A stretch of 64,000 nt of DNA from Bin5 sp963662575 (GCA_963662575.1 OY759723.1:744001-808000), one strand, 5' to 3'. Positions 43,893-53,071 are shown, counted from the first letter of the stretch. Notes: generated from the letters alone by a model not told the origin. Program-made: numbers and translations.

Positions 43893-44221
43893 GTCGATTG
43901 CCTCCTTTGAATCGGAGTAACCCATTTGGGCAGCCTGGGTTCATACACAGTTATGATGATGAGAACTGGCCGAGCAGTCGTGCAAACGACGTGCACGGCG
44001 CGTCCCGATGCGGTAAGACCTTACAAGAGGCAACAAGCTCCCCTTCGATGTTGAGAGTAGTCTTCAAGGACCTGCCCTTTAGAGATTGCTTGCAGTACAT
44101 CGCTAAGCGAGAAATTCTCCTCAGTCATTTCCTGCTGCGCATGGCGCGTAATACGTATGCTATTGTCACGGATGTGGGACTGTATCCGATCCAGCATTTG
44201 CCCTCTAGTATTATGGTCCAT
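43889..44221 (-). pseudogene. DUF4258 (MqsR/RelE-like) toxin with in-frame stop
   Basis: From ATG 44221 the frame gives IRITRHAQQEMTEENFSLSD and VLEDYSQHRRGACCLL, then TAA at 44021-44023. The same frame continues GLTASGRAVHVVCTTARPVL and ends in TGA at 43889, overlapping the antitoxin start. The complete sequence matches the DUF4258 family, in which the stop replaces a tyrosine (CLL-Y-GLT). One base change (TAT or TAC to TAA) is enough. The product of 66 residues lacks the HVV strand and is presumably inactive, unless the stop is read through. Confidence 0.75.
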
Positions 44222-44377
44222 ACCTACCCTGTCAAATGCACCTGCGCAATGGTCAACAAGGAAATGGAAATGAGCAAGCAGAAAATGGATGGCGTTTTCT
44301 GCCGACGATCAGCCAACGAGCAGGCTCGTCAACATTGGATTTGAGTTTTGAAGGGGCCGTCACGAACCGCGGGAATC

Positions 44378-45238
44378 TCAGAACCTGCCGGCGCGGGCCT
44401 CTTGGATGGCACGCAGCAATGATTCGTGGACGCCCGGCTGGCCGTTGCTGGCGATGATGCTATGGTCGGTCAGGCGGAAGGGCGCGCCGTCGTAGTTGGT
44501 GACGAGGCCGCCCGCCTCGTGTACAAGCAGGACGCCGGCTGCGACATCCCACGGCTGGATCCAGCCTTCCCAGTAGGCTGAGAATGCGCCGGCGGACACG
44601 TAGGCCAGATCGGCCGAGGAGGCGCCCATCCGGCGTACGCCGCGGCAGATGGGCATGATGCGGGCGAATTCGGCGGCGTTGTTGTCGTCGCTCTCGGCGC
44701 GGTGGTAAGGAAAGCCGGTCGTGAGCAGCGCTTCCGACAGTGACGATGCCCGGCTGACCTGCAGGCGCTGCTGTTCGCCGTTCTGGCGGCGGAGGAAGGC
44801 GCCCTGGCCGGCCTGCGCCCAGAAGAGCTCGAACTGCGGCAGGATCAGCGAGAGACCGAAGGAGATTTTGTCACGGTGGATGAGGGCGATGTTGATGCCG
44901 AACCAGGGCACGCCGGCGGCGAAGTTGATCGTACCGTCGATGGGATCCACAAGCCAGAAGTAGTCGTCATCGGGCTGTTCATCGCTCTCTTCACCCCAGA
45001 AGCCGAAATCGGGTGTGAGGGAGGCCAGACGATCGCGAATCAGTGTCTCGCAGGCCAAGTCGGCCTCGGTGACCAGATCATTGGGGGTGGACTTGGACTG
45101 GATAGAGCGCAGGCCATCCCGCTGCATGGTCAGAGCCAGTTCGCCGGCCTGGCGGGCCAGCTCGAAGAGGTCGGATTTCGCGACCGGCAACTCCTCTGCG
45201 CGGCATTGCGTCTGTTCTGCTGCTGCGGTGGCAGACAC
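44378..45238 (-). CDS. Inositol monophosphatase family protein
   Basis: A 286-residue Mg-dependent phosphatase. The signature motifs are all present: FWGEESDE (Glu ligands), WLVDPIDGTINF, and QPWDVAAGVLLVHEAGG. An N-terminal extension of about 20 residues precedes the fold. Typical substrates are inositol phosphate, histidinol phosphate or fructose-1,6-bisphosphate. The start lies two bases after the stop of the PH-domain gene, so the two form an operon. Confidence 0.93.
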   Translation of the reverse strand: MSATAAAEQTQCRAEELPVAKSDLFELARQAGELALTMQRDGLRSIQSKSTPNDLVTEADLACETLIRDRLASLTPDFGFWGEESDEQPDDDYFWLVDPIDGTINFAAGVPWFGINIALIHRDKISFGLSLILPQFELFWAQAGQGAFLRRQNGEQQRLQVSRASSLSEALLTTGFPYHRAESDDNNAAEFARIMPICRGVRRMGASSADLAYVSAGAFSAYWEGWIQPWDVAAGVLLVHEAGGLVTNYDGAPFRLTDHSIIASNGQPGVHESLLRAIQEARAGRF

Positions 45239-45240
45239 AG

Positions 45241-45894
45241 TTACATCTCCTCGCGATAGTGGAGGCCGCGTCGCTGCTTTTCCAGCATGGTGGCCTTACG
45301 GATCATTTCCCGCACGCCCATCGGATCCTTGACGTTGTGGAGAGTGAATTCAGGGTGACTGGGATCGGCGCTGGTGATCGTGACGTCACCCACGTTCAAT
45401 GCCCTTTCGCCCAGATGCTGAGTAACCGACGTATCGCGCACGCGCACCAGCTCGATCTCGTGGTAATTGCGGCCAAGCAGACCGCGAATGAGCCGCACGC
45501 GTTGGGATGTCAGTTCATAGCGAGTACCGATCGAAAGGTAAGGACGGCCGGACCAGAGCAGTTCCTCGGCTTCGAGGTGGTCGGCAACGGCCTCGGGGGA
45601 ATCCGTTGCAGGGGATGCCGTTTCATGTTCTTCAGAGCCACTCGCGCGCGATTGGAGTTCCGCAAGGGGATGATCGGCTTCGGTTTCCACCTCATCGAGG
45701 ACGGCAAAGACGCCGTCGGCGAGCGCGTTGACGATGGCTTGTAGCTGGGCTTGAGGAATAGCGGTGATTTCGACATCATTTTTGGCCAGCGACTGATAAA
45801 AGCGGGAAGTTACCACTTGACGCACAGACTGTTCGTCCATAGAGCGTATCTCCGGCGTGTCGCGCCCACTCGTATCGTTTCGGGTCTCTGGCAT
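45241..45894 (-). CDS. PH-domain-containing protein
   Basis: A 217-residue soluble protein. The N-terminal 100 residues are helical and acidic, with a low-complexity linker (RASGSEEHETASPATDSPEA). Residues from about 108 (EELLWSGRPYLSIGTRYELT, then RVRDTSVTQHLGERALNVG and DPSHPEFTLHNVKDP) form a bacterial PH-like domain of the YdbS/bPH2 type. The first gene of a two-gene unit with the phosphatase. Function unknown. Confidence 0.8.
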   Translation of the reverse strand: MPETRNDTSGRDTPEIRSMDEQSVRQVVTSRFYQSLAKNDVEITAIPQAQLQAIVNALADGVFAVLDEVETEADHPLAELQSRASGSEEHETASPATDSPEAVADHLEAEELLWSGRPYLSIGTRYELTSQRVRLIRGLLGRNYHEIELVRVRDTSVTQHLGERALNVGDVTITSADPSHPEFTLHNVKDPMGVREMIRKATMLEKQRRGLHYREEM

Positions 45895-46216
45895 TCAGTG
45901 GCCAGGCGGGCGACTACTGAAAACTGGCTACTCAGGAAGGCTATGATAGTGCTTGCGCAGACATTACGCAACGTAGCGCCCTATCTGACCGCGTCGAGCC
46001 CGGGGCCGCCACCACCTGGGCCGGAAGCCAATATGTATCTGTGAAGATGCCCCGCGCTTTGGCGGGAGGCGAACTGGTGATGTATCATCGCTATGCGTTA
46101 TGGGCCTGGTTCAAGACCATGGAGAGAGAACGCCGGGTGCCCCAACGCCGCGATATTCAGGGAGTGGCTTCGCGCCGCATCAATAGAGTAGTTGGCATTT
46201 GAGAAAGGACAGGACT
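45895..46216. other. Intergenic, divergent region
   Basis: 322 bases between the PH gene (leftward) and the MBL-fold gene (rightward). A CAGTGGCCAGG/GACTACTGA-like stretch at 45895-45935 resembles the heptad repeats. No clear promoter was identified; AAAGGAC precedes GTG 46217. Confidence 0.35.
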
Positions 46217-46870
46217 GTGGACATCAACTGGTACGGTTTCTCTTGCTTTCGTCTGCGAGAGCGCGGCGTCACCGCAATCTGCGACCCCCTAAGCAGGAAG
46301 GCGACGGGCATTCAGTTGCCCAAGTTGCGCGCCGATATTGTTACTATCAGCCAGGACTCGTCTGCCCAAGTCCAAGATACAGATGTCGTCGGCGGTGAGC
46401 CGAAGATCCTGCGAGGCCCCGGCGACTACGAAGTGAAACAGGTGCTCGTGACAGGCCTGCCGACCTCCCTGAACGGTACACGCAACGTCGTCTTTTTTCT
46501 GGATTTCGCCGGCCTGACGATCGGCCATTTGGGAGAGCTGGGACAGGTCCCGGCCAGCGTCGGCGGGGAGGAACTGGGCGATATCGACGTCCTGCTGGCG
46601 CCTGTGAGCGGACCGCACATACCCGACGTCTCGCGTATTGCCGAGGTGATCAGCCAGCTGGACCCGCGTATCGTCGTACCGATGCAATACCGCCACGAAA
46701 GTCTGCGCGGCGAGTTGTCTGAAACTCTAGAGCCGGTGGACCGCTTTCTCAATGAGTTGGGTATCAGCGATCCTGAAGTGACGGATACGCTCAAGCTGAC
46801 GAAGAGTAGTCTGCCGGAAGAGACGCAGGTGGTGCTTCTGCACCCGACTGGCGCGGCCCGCCCCGGATAA
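46217..46870 (+). CDS. Metallo-beta-lactamase-fold protein lacking the metal motif
   Basis: About 217 residues of the UPF0173/Lactamase_B_3 class: INWYGFSCFRLRERGVTAIC, GPGDYEVKQVLVTGLPTS, FFLDFAGLTIGHLGELGQ and LGDIDVLLAPVSGPH all fit. Where active members have HxHxDH after ADIVTIS, this protein reads QDSSAQVQD, so the zinc site is lost and it is probably not a hydrolase. GTG 46217 follows AAAGGAC; TTG 46199 is the longer alternative. Confidence 0.8.
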   Translation: MDINWYGFSCFRLRERGVTAICDPLSRKATGIQLPKLRADIVTISQDSSAQVQDTDVVGGEPKILRGPGDYEVKQVLVTGLPTSLNGTRNVVFFLDFAGLTIGHLGELGQVPASVGGEELGDIDVLLAPVSGPHIPDVSRIAEVISQLDPRIVVPMQYRHESLRGELSETLEPVDRFLNELGISDPEVTDTLKLTKSSLPEETQVVLLHPTGAARPG

Positions 46871-46920
46871 TTGCGGTTGCCAGTCCCTGGCAACCGTGCA
46901 AGACGCTTCGAATATTTCCT

Positions 46921-47130
46921 GTACCTCAAGCCATATACAGTGCCCGACTTGACCAGTCCTTCATCCCTGCCGCCATACGGGTTAACTCAGCGCGTATTCA
47001 GTTGGCAGGCGCTACCGTGGATGAGCCGCACTGCTGGTATGACGACGTACGGTGGATGAGGCGTGGTTTTGGAGGGGGGCGTTGCGGGGGCGCAGCCCCT
47101 GCACAAGGGAGGGCCGAAGGCCCGACCGCC
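46921..47130 (+). repeat. Dispersed structured repeat, copy 2
   Basis: Shares with copies at 7076 and 62172 the CATATACAGTG left part and the core from GGTTTTGGAGGGGGGCG to GACCGCC. The second hairpin here is GGGCC-GAA-GGCCC. The middle 80 bases are more diverged. It begins 50 bases after the MBL-fold gene and continues into a longer hairpin array. Confidence 0.75.
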
Positions 47131-47272
47131 ATAAAAGGGCGTAGCCCCTGGCGGCGGCGGGGGTTTGCCGACGACAGCCCTTCGCCGCCTTAGCGGCGAA
47201 GGGTGCGCAGGCCCGCCTTAGCGGGCCGGAGCCGCCGGAGGGCGTCTGCGCCCGTAGGCGTCCTGACGCGAA
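47131..47272. repeat. Hairpin array adjoining repeat copy 2
   Basis: Several hairpins stand in a row: GGGC-GTA-GCCC, CCCTTCGCCGC-CTTA-GCGGCGAAGGG (11 bp, 47178-47203), GGCCCGC-CTTA-GCGGGCC (47210-47227), GGGCG-TCTG-CGCCC and GCGTC-CT-GACGC. Two share a CTTA loop. It lies between convergent genes and may terminate transcription in both directions. Confidence 0.6.
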
Positions 47273-47363
47273 ATAGGGCACAAGGGAGATATCTTGTGCC
47301 CCAGGGTGCCGCTCTTGTGCATGGCGGCCAAATCAGTTGTGGCTGAGTAGTTACCTATTTTCT

Positions 47364-49925
47364 CTAATTCCGCCCGGCAGAAGGGCGCCAGTTTAACCTA
47401 CGTTGCAGCCATGCTTTCAACAGCACTGGGCGAAGTTGGCGCCAGTTGGCGTTCAGTTCGCTGCGGACTTCGTCGCCAAGATGCTCCGGGCGGGGGGCAT
47501 AGCGGAACTGAACGTAGATTTCGATGATGCGGCGGATGAACGGGCTGCCCTGGGGAAGACCCTTTGCAAGCAGTGCCTCGCGTTCATAGGGCGTCAGCGC
47601 CTGCTCGGTGGGCGCTCGCTGCAAAATCTCGTCCGCCATCTGTTGGGAGTATTGAACGTTTGGCGAGCGCGAAGTAGCTTGCGGCCCTCGCGGGCCCAGC
47701 GGCATCTTCAGCCGTGCAGTCCAATTCAGCAGCCGTTCATAGTAAATCTGCGGTTCCTGCATAAAGGCTCTGGGACCTTGATACATGCGGCGGCGCAGAA
47801 GCCAGACGCCGGCAATCAGTGTGAGAAGGACCACGGCGACGCTGGTTGCGATCAGAGGGGAGCGAGTTGGGAGGCCGCCGATGCCCGTGACCGGGCCGAT
47901 GATGTCCTGGGGAAACTCTTCTTCGAAATCGAGCGCGTCATCAAACAGAAACTCGTCGTCTTCGAGTGAGATGTCATCCATGCCGGGGATCAGACCGCTG
48001 TCCTGGAGCTCTGCTCCCGAAGGGCGGTCCAGAATGCTCTCGCCGGCGGTCGGCTCGAACTCGATCCAGCCGTATTGCGGGAAGTAGACCTCCACCCATG
48101 TATGCGCGTCCCGTTCTGTGATCAGATAGTAGCCGGTTTCCGGGTCGTATGTTCCTTCGGCGTAGCCGCTGGCCGCACGCGCGGGGATGCCATGGCTGCG
48201 CAGCATGGCCGCCATGGCCGAGGCGTAGTAGTCACAATAGCCGCGTTGGATGTCAAACAGGAAATATTCCAGCGGGTCCTCGTCCGCGGGTGGCGCGATG
48301 ATCCCTTCGTCGTAGTCGAAAGCACGCAGAAATCGCTCCAGCGTCTTGACCTTGTCGTACGTAGTGGGCTCATCGGCCATTATCTGGTCGGCCAACTCAG
48401 CGACACGGGATGAAAAACTGACAGGGAGCCGGAGGTAGCGGTCAAGATTCTGCGCCGGATAGTCGACAATACCGGCTTCCCGCAGCTCCCGCACCGTGAC
48501 AGTGGAATGGTTGCTGACTACCTGGTAGCTCTCGCCTTCCTGCAGGGTGATTCTGGAGCGTGCCCACGTCAGTTCGGAATCCACCCGGTCTGACGAAGCC
48601 GAAGCGACGGTGTTGGCATAGTCAAGCGGCTGCTCCAGCGCCGCCAACGGGATGCTGGCCTGCACGACATCCGGCATAGCGAGAAGGACATTCCCGGTCG
48701 GCGTGCGAATGGTGATGGTCTGTGTGACCGGTGCGCGGGCGGACCACACCGTCGAGGGGATCGGCTGGTTGGAACGATAAGTGACCTCCCCTTCGGCGGT
48801 GTTGATCCACTGTCGACCGGTGAAGCGGTCAAAGGCAACGGCCCGCCAGTAGCGCCCAGACCCCGCGTCCACCTCCATGATAATGCGGTCGCTGACGGTA
48901 CGTTCGCCGCCCAGGGTCAAGGTACGGCCAAAACCGGTCTGGACCGCCCGGGTCTGCCGATTCAGTCCCTGATAGAGGCGGTTCCATTCCTGCATGGCCG
49001 CTTCCCAGCGTATGTTGACGGGCTGTAGCAGGTCGTAGAAGGGGAGGCTGCGCCCCATGTTGGGCGCGATGAAGGCGATGGCGATCACGGCCATTGTATA
49101 CATGAAGCCGGAACGCATAAAGTCGAAGTTGATGTCCTCGCTGAAATAGATGCTATCGGCGCGCCAGCGCTGGCGATGGTCGACAAGAGTTGTCCAGGCG
49201 AGGAGCAGCAGCGCGGCAATACAGTATGCAACCAGAAATCCCATCACCGACACCGGCGCGTAGTGCGTGTTGACCAGGAGCGCGATGCCGGCCATCAGCA
49301 CGCCGCGCCAGACGTGGCCGTGGCGAAAGACCGACCAGACGCCCAGGTAGGTGAGCCACCAGACGAGAAAGCCGATTTCGAAGATAAAGACAACGTTGTC
49401 GTTGCTGGCTTGTTGGTTGATGGCGGCTTCGATCCATTCGAGCCAGCGTTCCAGCAGGAAGTAGGCCCTGGCCTGCAGGACGGGAATTCCCTTATCGATG
49501 AAATCCTGCACACGCTGCTCGTCTTCCACGAGAAAGGTCATCAGATAGAAGACCCATGCCAACCCGGTCGCAAAACTGTGGGAAAGCATGAAAAAGCTGT
49601 CAAAGCGGCTGAAAGAGATCAGTGCGCCCATTGCCAGCGCGCCCAGAACGACAGCTACCAACATGCTCATGCTCATTGCGCCGGTCCAGCCTGCGCTACT
49701 GAGCGAGAGCGCCAGGATGAGATAGATGCCGCCGAGCAGCAGGAGTGTGATCACCCGCCCTTCACGGAAATAGGCGAAGGGCGCGCTGGCCAGTCCGCCG
49801 GATTCAGCGCGCTCTTCCACCAGGGAATCGGCAGCGTCTTCAGGCGCGGTGGGCGTGTGCTTTGACAGATTGGCGGCAGGACCCTGTGCAGATGGTGGAA
49901 GTGAGGTGCTTTCTTGGTCACGCAT
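47364..49925 (-). CDS. TgpA-like membrane transglutaminase-domain protein
   Basis: An 853-residue membrane protein. The N-terminal 310 residues contain six to eight spans (for example VITLLLLGGIYLILALSLSS), then an extracytoplasmic part leads to a transglutaminase core with Cys564 (IQRGYCDYYASAM), His608 (ERDAHTWVEVYF) and Glu624 (FEPTAG; Asp in many relatives). A C-terminal span near residue 690 is followed by a cytoplasmic tail (DUF4129-like). This order matches TgpA/DUF3488 proteins, which act on the cell envelope by amide cleavage or cross-linking. The upstream gene at 50037 lies 111 bases away on the same strand and may be its partner. Confidence 0.9.
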   Translation of the reverse strand: MRDQESTSLPPSAQGPAANLSKHTPTAPEDAADSLVEERAESGGLASAPFAYFREGRVITLLLLGGIYLILALSLSSAGWTGAMSMSMLVAVVLGALAMGALISFSRFDSFFMLSHSFATGLAWVFYLMTFLVEDEQRVQDFIDKGIPVLQARAYFLLERWLEWIEAAINQQASNDNVVFIFEIGFLVWWLTYLGVWSVFRHGHVWRGVLMAGIALLVNTHYAPVSVMGFLVAYCIAALLLLAWTTLVDHRQRWRADSIYFSEDINFDFMRSGFMYTMAVIAIAFIAPNMGRSLPFYDLLQPVNIRWEAAMQEWNRLYQGLNRQTRAVQTGFGRTLTLGGERTVSDRIIMEVDAGSGRYWRAVAFDRFTGRQWINTAEGEVTYRSNQPIPSTVWSARAPVTQTITIRTPTGNVLLAMPDVVQASIPLAALEQPLDYANTVASASSDRVDSELTWARSRITLQEGESYQVVSNHSTVTVRELREAGIVDYPAQNLDRYLRLPVSFSSRVAELADQIMADEPTTYDKVKTLERFLRAFDYDEGIIAPPADEDPLEYFLFDIQRGYCDYYASAMAAMLRSHGIPARAASGYAEGTYDPETGYYLITERDAHTWVEVYFPQYGWIEFEPTAGESILDRPSGAELQDSGLIPGMDDISLEDDEFLFDDALDFEEEFPQDIIGPVTGIGGLPTRSPLIATSVAVVLLTLIAGVWLLRRRMYQGPRAFMQEPQIYYERLLNWTARLKMPLGPRGPQATSRSPNVQYSQQMADEILQRAPTEQALTPYEREALLAKGLPQGSPFIRRIIEIYVQFRYAPRPEHLGDEVRSELNANWRQLRPVLLKAWLQRRLNWRPSAGRN

Positions 49926-50036
49926 AGTTATGTTCTCTGGCTGCCAGGCAGACGTCCACCAGTCGCGTATATGTAACGGAGTGGTAGTGCATCGGGACCT
50001 GTCAATCCGGCAAGCGCATCAATCACATTACAGAGA

Positions 50037-52160
50037 TCAGAGCAGCAGCCACAGCAGGCCGGCAAACAGGGAACTGAGGAAGAGCCCCAGGGCGATGGCA
50101 AGCCAGAGGCGCACTGTGTTAATGCTCTCAAACTGGTTCGTCAACCGCTGCGGCGCATCTGTCAGGCCCAAGAGCCAAACCCGTTGCGGAGATGTCGCGT
50201 CGGGCGAATCACCTATTACGACCTGCACGGTACTGTCGGAGACAAGGCGCCGCCAGCGGGAGGCTTCCATCCGGTGTTGTGCCGCCCGCAGAGACTGACG
50301 GATTTCCAGCGCGGCGGCTTCGGCGCGATTGGCAGTGGGAGCGGGTGCGTCCGCCGCTGCGGCTGCCTCTCTTTCCAGCGAAGCAGCCATACTGTACCAT
50401 TGATCCCCTACCGGCCGAAAGTCCACATCAATCGATTGTGTTGTGCGCTGCCACAGGAGGCGGGTCTCTTGCCGTGTCTCCTGTTCCGCCGTCAGAATGG
50501 CGCTGCGCAACAGTGCCCAATCCGGCAGTTGGGGTGTGTTCTGAGCCAGAAGCCGGCGTTTGCGGGCGTCGAGTTGATCCAGTTGGATCAGGAACCGGCC
50601 AGCCTCTTCCGTCAACAGTACATCTGTCACCCCAGAAACAGACCAATTATTCAGCAGGTTGTTCAGGGCGCTCTCGCTGTCGACGCGCCTCTGAAAGATG
50701 GGGCGGGCAATGGCATTGATGGACACGTCATTCTGGTCTAATGTAACCGTAATCTGCCAATTGGCAAAAAGCGCGCGATACTCCGGTCGGGGCAGAGTCT
50801 CGCCAGTCAGAATCTCTTCTCCGACCAGGGAAACAGCGGCCTCTTCATTGCCTTCATGCAATTGCTGCAGCACTTCGTGCAGGATCAGCGCACGCCGTTC
50901 GTCTTCCAGGGTGGCGGGATCAACGACATCGGCGGGCAGACGAGCCAGCCGATCGGTCAGCAGCAAAGCCTGAGGCCAGTTTTCCTGCAAGCGGGCCGTC
51001 CGCAGCTGTTGCAGCAGACCTTGGGCCACCCAGTTCTGCAGTTCCAGGCGGGTCGGTCCTTGCGGCATGGCTGGAAGCGCCTTTTCTGCTTCCGCCACCA
51101 TGAGCGCGACATAGACGCTATCGACGGAGCCATCTGCGGCAATGGCGCGCCTGCGGTAGAGGGCGGCCAGCCGGTAACGGACGGAGGCGTGGACAGCATC
51201 CGACCGGGTGTGTTCTTCGGCCAGTCGCAGCGCTTGCGTGTAGGCGGCCAGGGCCTGTTCATAGAAGCGTTCGCGGGCCGAGGCGCCGAGGGCGGGCGCC
51301 TGTTGAAGTTGCGCGTAAAGATCGCCCAGTTGCTGTTGAGATTCGACCTGGTTGTTTGCGCGAATCGCGTTTTGGGCAGCGCGAATCTGCTGGATCCACT
51401 GTGGATGGAGCGCCTGGAAGAGGACATCTGTGGTCGGCGGCCGCTCTTCCCGCAGCCACTCCAGTTGGTTGGCGCGCATTTTCCAGCCGCGGGGGGAAAT
51501 CTGCAGCCAGCTATCCGATGGGGCCAGCCACTGTTCCATGTTCGCGAAGTCGATCGTTACGCGCCAGCCACTAAGATCGCTGGACCATGAGAGCAACTCG
51601 GAAATTGGGTAATGGAAGTCGAAGGTTTGCGTAACGGCCAGGGGCAGTTCGTAACGGAGGGTGAGGCGCCGCCGGGCGTCTGCTTCGAACTCTGCCTGAA
51701 CGCTCTGCCCCACGGTCTGGCCGGCGGATTGCAGAGCGAGCGGCTGTCCGTCGAGCGTCACAGAGATGTTCCGCGGCAGGGGACGCCCGCCCGCGGCGGC
51801 GCCGGCGGGCTGCGCGACGAGCAGGGTTGCAGTGATCGCCTCGTCGTCCCCGTTGTGGAGGCGGTAGGCGGCTTCGATCAGGAGAGTTAGCGTGCGGCCG
51901 TCAACGGTGGCGACCCGAACATCGAGCGTGTGGGTAAGGAGATCCAGCGATGTTTCGAGCGCCGGTTGCAGGAGCAGATGCGACGCGTCGGCAGATTCCG
52001 ACTGGGGCAGTCGATGGGGAATGCGGTTCTCGAAAGGGGGCGCGGCCAACAGGAGATCGGGCCCGCTGAACAGGAAAATCTGGCAACAGAATATACAGAG
52101 AAAGAAGCGGTATAGAAAAGTTGCGATCTTAGAGTACTCTTGATATGATGTCATGCGCAT
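50037..52160 (-). CDS. Large envelope protein with TPR-like region and C-terminal anchor, unknown
   Basis: I do not recognise this protein of about 707 residues. It has an N-terminal hydrophobic signal (FFLCIFCCQIFLF, cleavage possible before AAPPFENR), a beta-rich part to about residue 240, a helical TPR-like middle (ALAAYTQALRLAEEHTRS, ALYRRRAIAADGSVD, LLLTDRLARLPAD), and a C-terminal membrane span (LWLAIALGLFLSSLFAGLLWLLL region). Most of the chain should lie outside the cytoplasm. ATG 52160 or 52154 is likely; GTG 52172 is the longest. It precedes the transglutaminase gene, suggesting a joint envelope role. Confidence 0.65.
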   Translation of the reverse strand: MRMTSYQEYSKIATFLYRFFLCIFCCQIFLFSGPDLLLAAPPFENRIPHRLPQSESADASHLLLQPALETSLDLLTHTLDVRVATVDGRTLTLLIEAAYRLHNGDDEAITATLLVAQPAGAAAGGRPLPRNISVTLDGQPLALQSAGQTVGQSVQAEFEADARRRLTLRYELPLAVTQTFDFHYPISELLSWSSDLSGWRVTIDFANMEQWLAPSDSWLQISPRGWKMRANQLEWLREERPPTTDVLFQALHPQWIQQIRAAQNAIRANNQVESQQQLGDLYAQLQQAPALGASARERFYEQALAAYTQALRLAEEHTRSDAVHASVRYRLAALYRRRAIAADGSVDSVYVALMVAEAEKALPAMPQGPTRLELQNWVAQGLLQQLRTARLQENWPQALLLTDRLARLPADVVDPATLEDERRALILHEVLQQLHEGNEEAAVSLVGEEILTGETLPRPEYRALFANWQITVTLDQNDVSINAIARPIFQRRVDSESALNNLLNNWSVSGVTDVLLTEEAGRFLIQLDQLDARKRRLLAQNTPQLPDWALLRSAILTAEQETRQETRLLWQRTTQSIDVDFRPVGDQWYSMAASLEREAAAAADAPAPTANRAEAAALEIRQSLRAAQHRMEASRWRRLVSDSTVQVVIGDSPDATSPQRVWLLGLTDAPQRLTNQFESINTVRLWLAIALGLFLSSLFAGLLWLLL

Positions 52161-52239
52161 AAATAGATTCACCCCGGTGTATAGAGGGGTGGTTGCAGGT
52201 TACGTTTTGGCGCTCCTGCCAGGTGCAGCCAGAGTACAT

Positions 52240-52542
52240 ATGGTACGTCTGCTGATGCAGTGGGACATCAAAATGGGACACGAACAACCCTATTTTGAGT
52301 TTGTCATGCGAGAGTATGCACCAGGACTCATGCGGTTGGGAATCAACCCTGCCGAAGTCTGGTATACCATTTATGGAAATGGGCCGCAAATGCTAACGAT
52401 TGGAGAAGTGTCCGATCTGGAGCGGCTGCAGGCGATTCTGCAGAGCGAAACCTGGCAAAATATGCACCGAAGGCTATTGAGGCACGTAACAAATTATGGA
52501 CAGAGGGTTGTAGACGACAATAGTCGCACATTTCAGTTGTAG
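52240..52542 (+). CDS. Small conserved protein, dimeric alpha-beta-barrel-like
   Basis: About 100 residues from ATG 52240: LLMQWDIKMGHEQPYFEFVM, then VWYTIYGNGPQMLTIGEVSD and NMHRRLLRHVTNYGQRVV. The pattern resembles small NIPSNAP/ABM-like proteins often seen in Chloroflexota. ATG 52153 would add 29 residues, but these resemble a non-coding leader that overlaps the divergent gene start. No enzymatic motif is visible. Confidence 0.7.
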   Translation: MVRLLMQWDIKMGHEQPYFEFVMREYAPGLMRLGINPAEVWYTIYGNGPQMLTIGEVSDLERLQAILQSETWQNMHRRLLRHVTNYGQRVVDDNSRTFQL

Positions 52543-52609
52543 AGAAAGGATTTGTTCGCCGTCCCCGTTCGGGCGGGCAGTTGCCGGCGGACAATAATGG
52601 AGAGAATTC

Positions 52610-53071
52610 ATGGCACTATATGTTCGAAAATTGGAGGAGGAAGAGTGGGAAGAGTTGGAGCGAATAATCCAGAATATGGAGAATGACGTTTCAGTTCAAC
52701 GCCTCATGATCATCCTCCTGTCTGCTCAGGGCCACAAGGTCCAAGAAATCAGCCGCGAAGTCGATCTGCATCCGATCAACGTGCGGAAGTGGATCCATCG
52801 CTACAATACACACGGCCTTAGTGGTCTGCGCAGCGGCAAGTCACCCGGACGTCCTCCCGTATTTACGAAGGCGCAGCGGGAGGCGATTGTTGATGTCGCC
52901 TCTGCCGATCCCACTTCTCTGAATCTGCCGTTTAAGCAGTGGTCGTTGCAGCGGCTGCGCAAGTACCTGATCGATGATCAGATCGTTGAACAGATCTCCG
53001 TCGAAACGATCCGGCAGATATTGCGAGCACATGGCATGCAACCTCGTTCAATGGGCAGCCAGCATAAGTAA
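52610..53071 (+). CDS. Stand-alone helix-turn-helix protein, IS630-transposase N-terminal type
   Basis: 153 residues with two HTH parts: EVDLHPINVRKWIHRYNTHG (first HTH, about 50-70, followed by GLSGLRSGKSPGRPPVF) and a winged-helix segment LPFKQWSLQRLRKYLID, then ISVETIRQILRAHG. This is the DNA-binding half of IS630-family transposases. The DDE catalytic half is missing; the frame stops after MGSQHK and only 108 bases remain to the next gene. It could be a truncated transposase or a domesticated regulator. No inverted repeats were seen at its ends. Confidence 0.75.
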   Translation: MALYVRKLEEEEWEELERIIQNMENDVSVQRLMIILLSAQGHKVQEISREVDLHPINVRKWIHRYNTHGLSGLRSGKSPGRPPVFTKAQREAIVDVASADPTSLNLPFKQWSLQRLRKYLIDDQIVEQISVETIRQILRAHGMQPRSMGSQHK

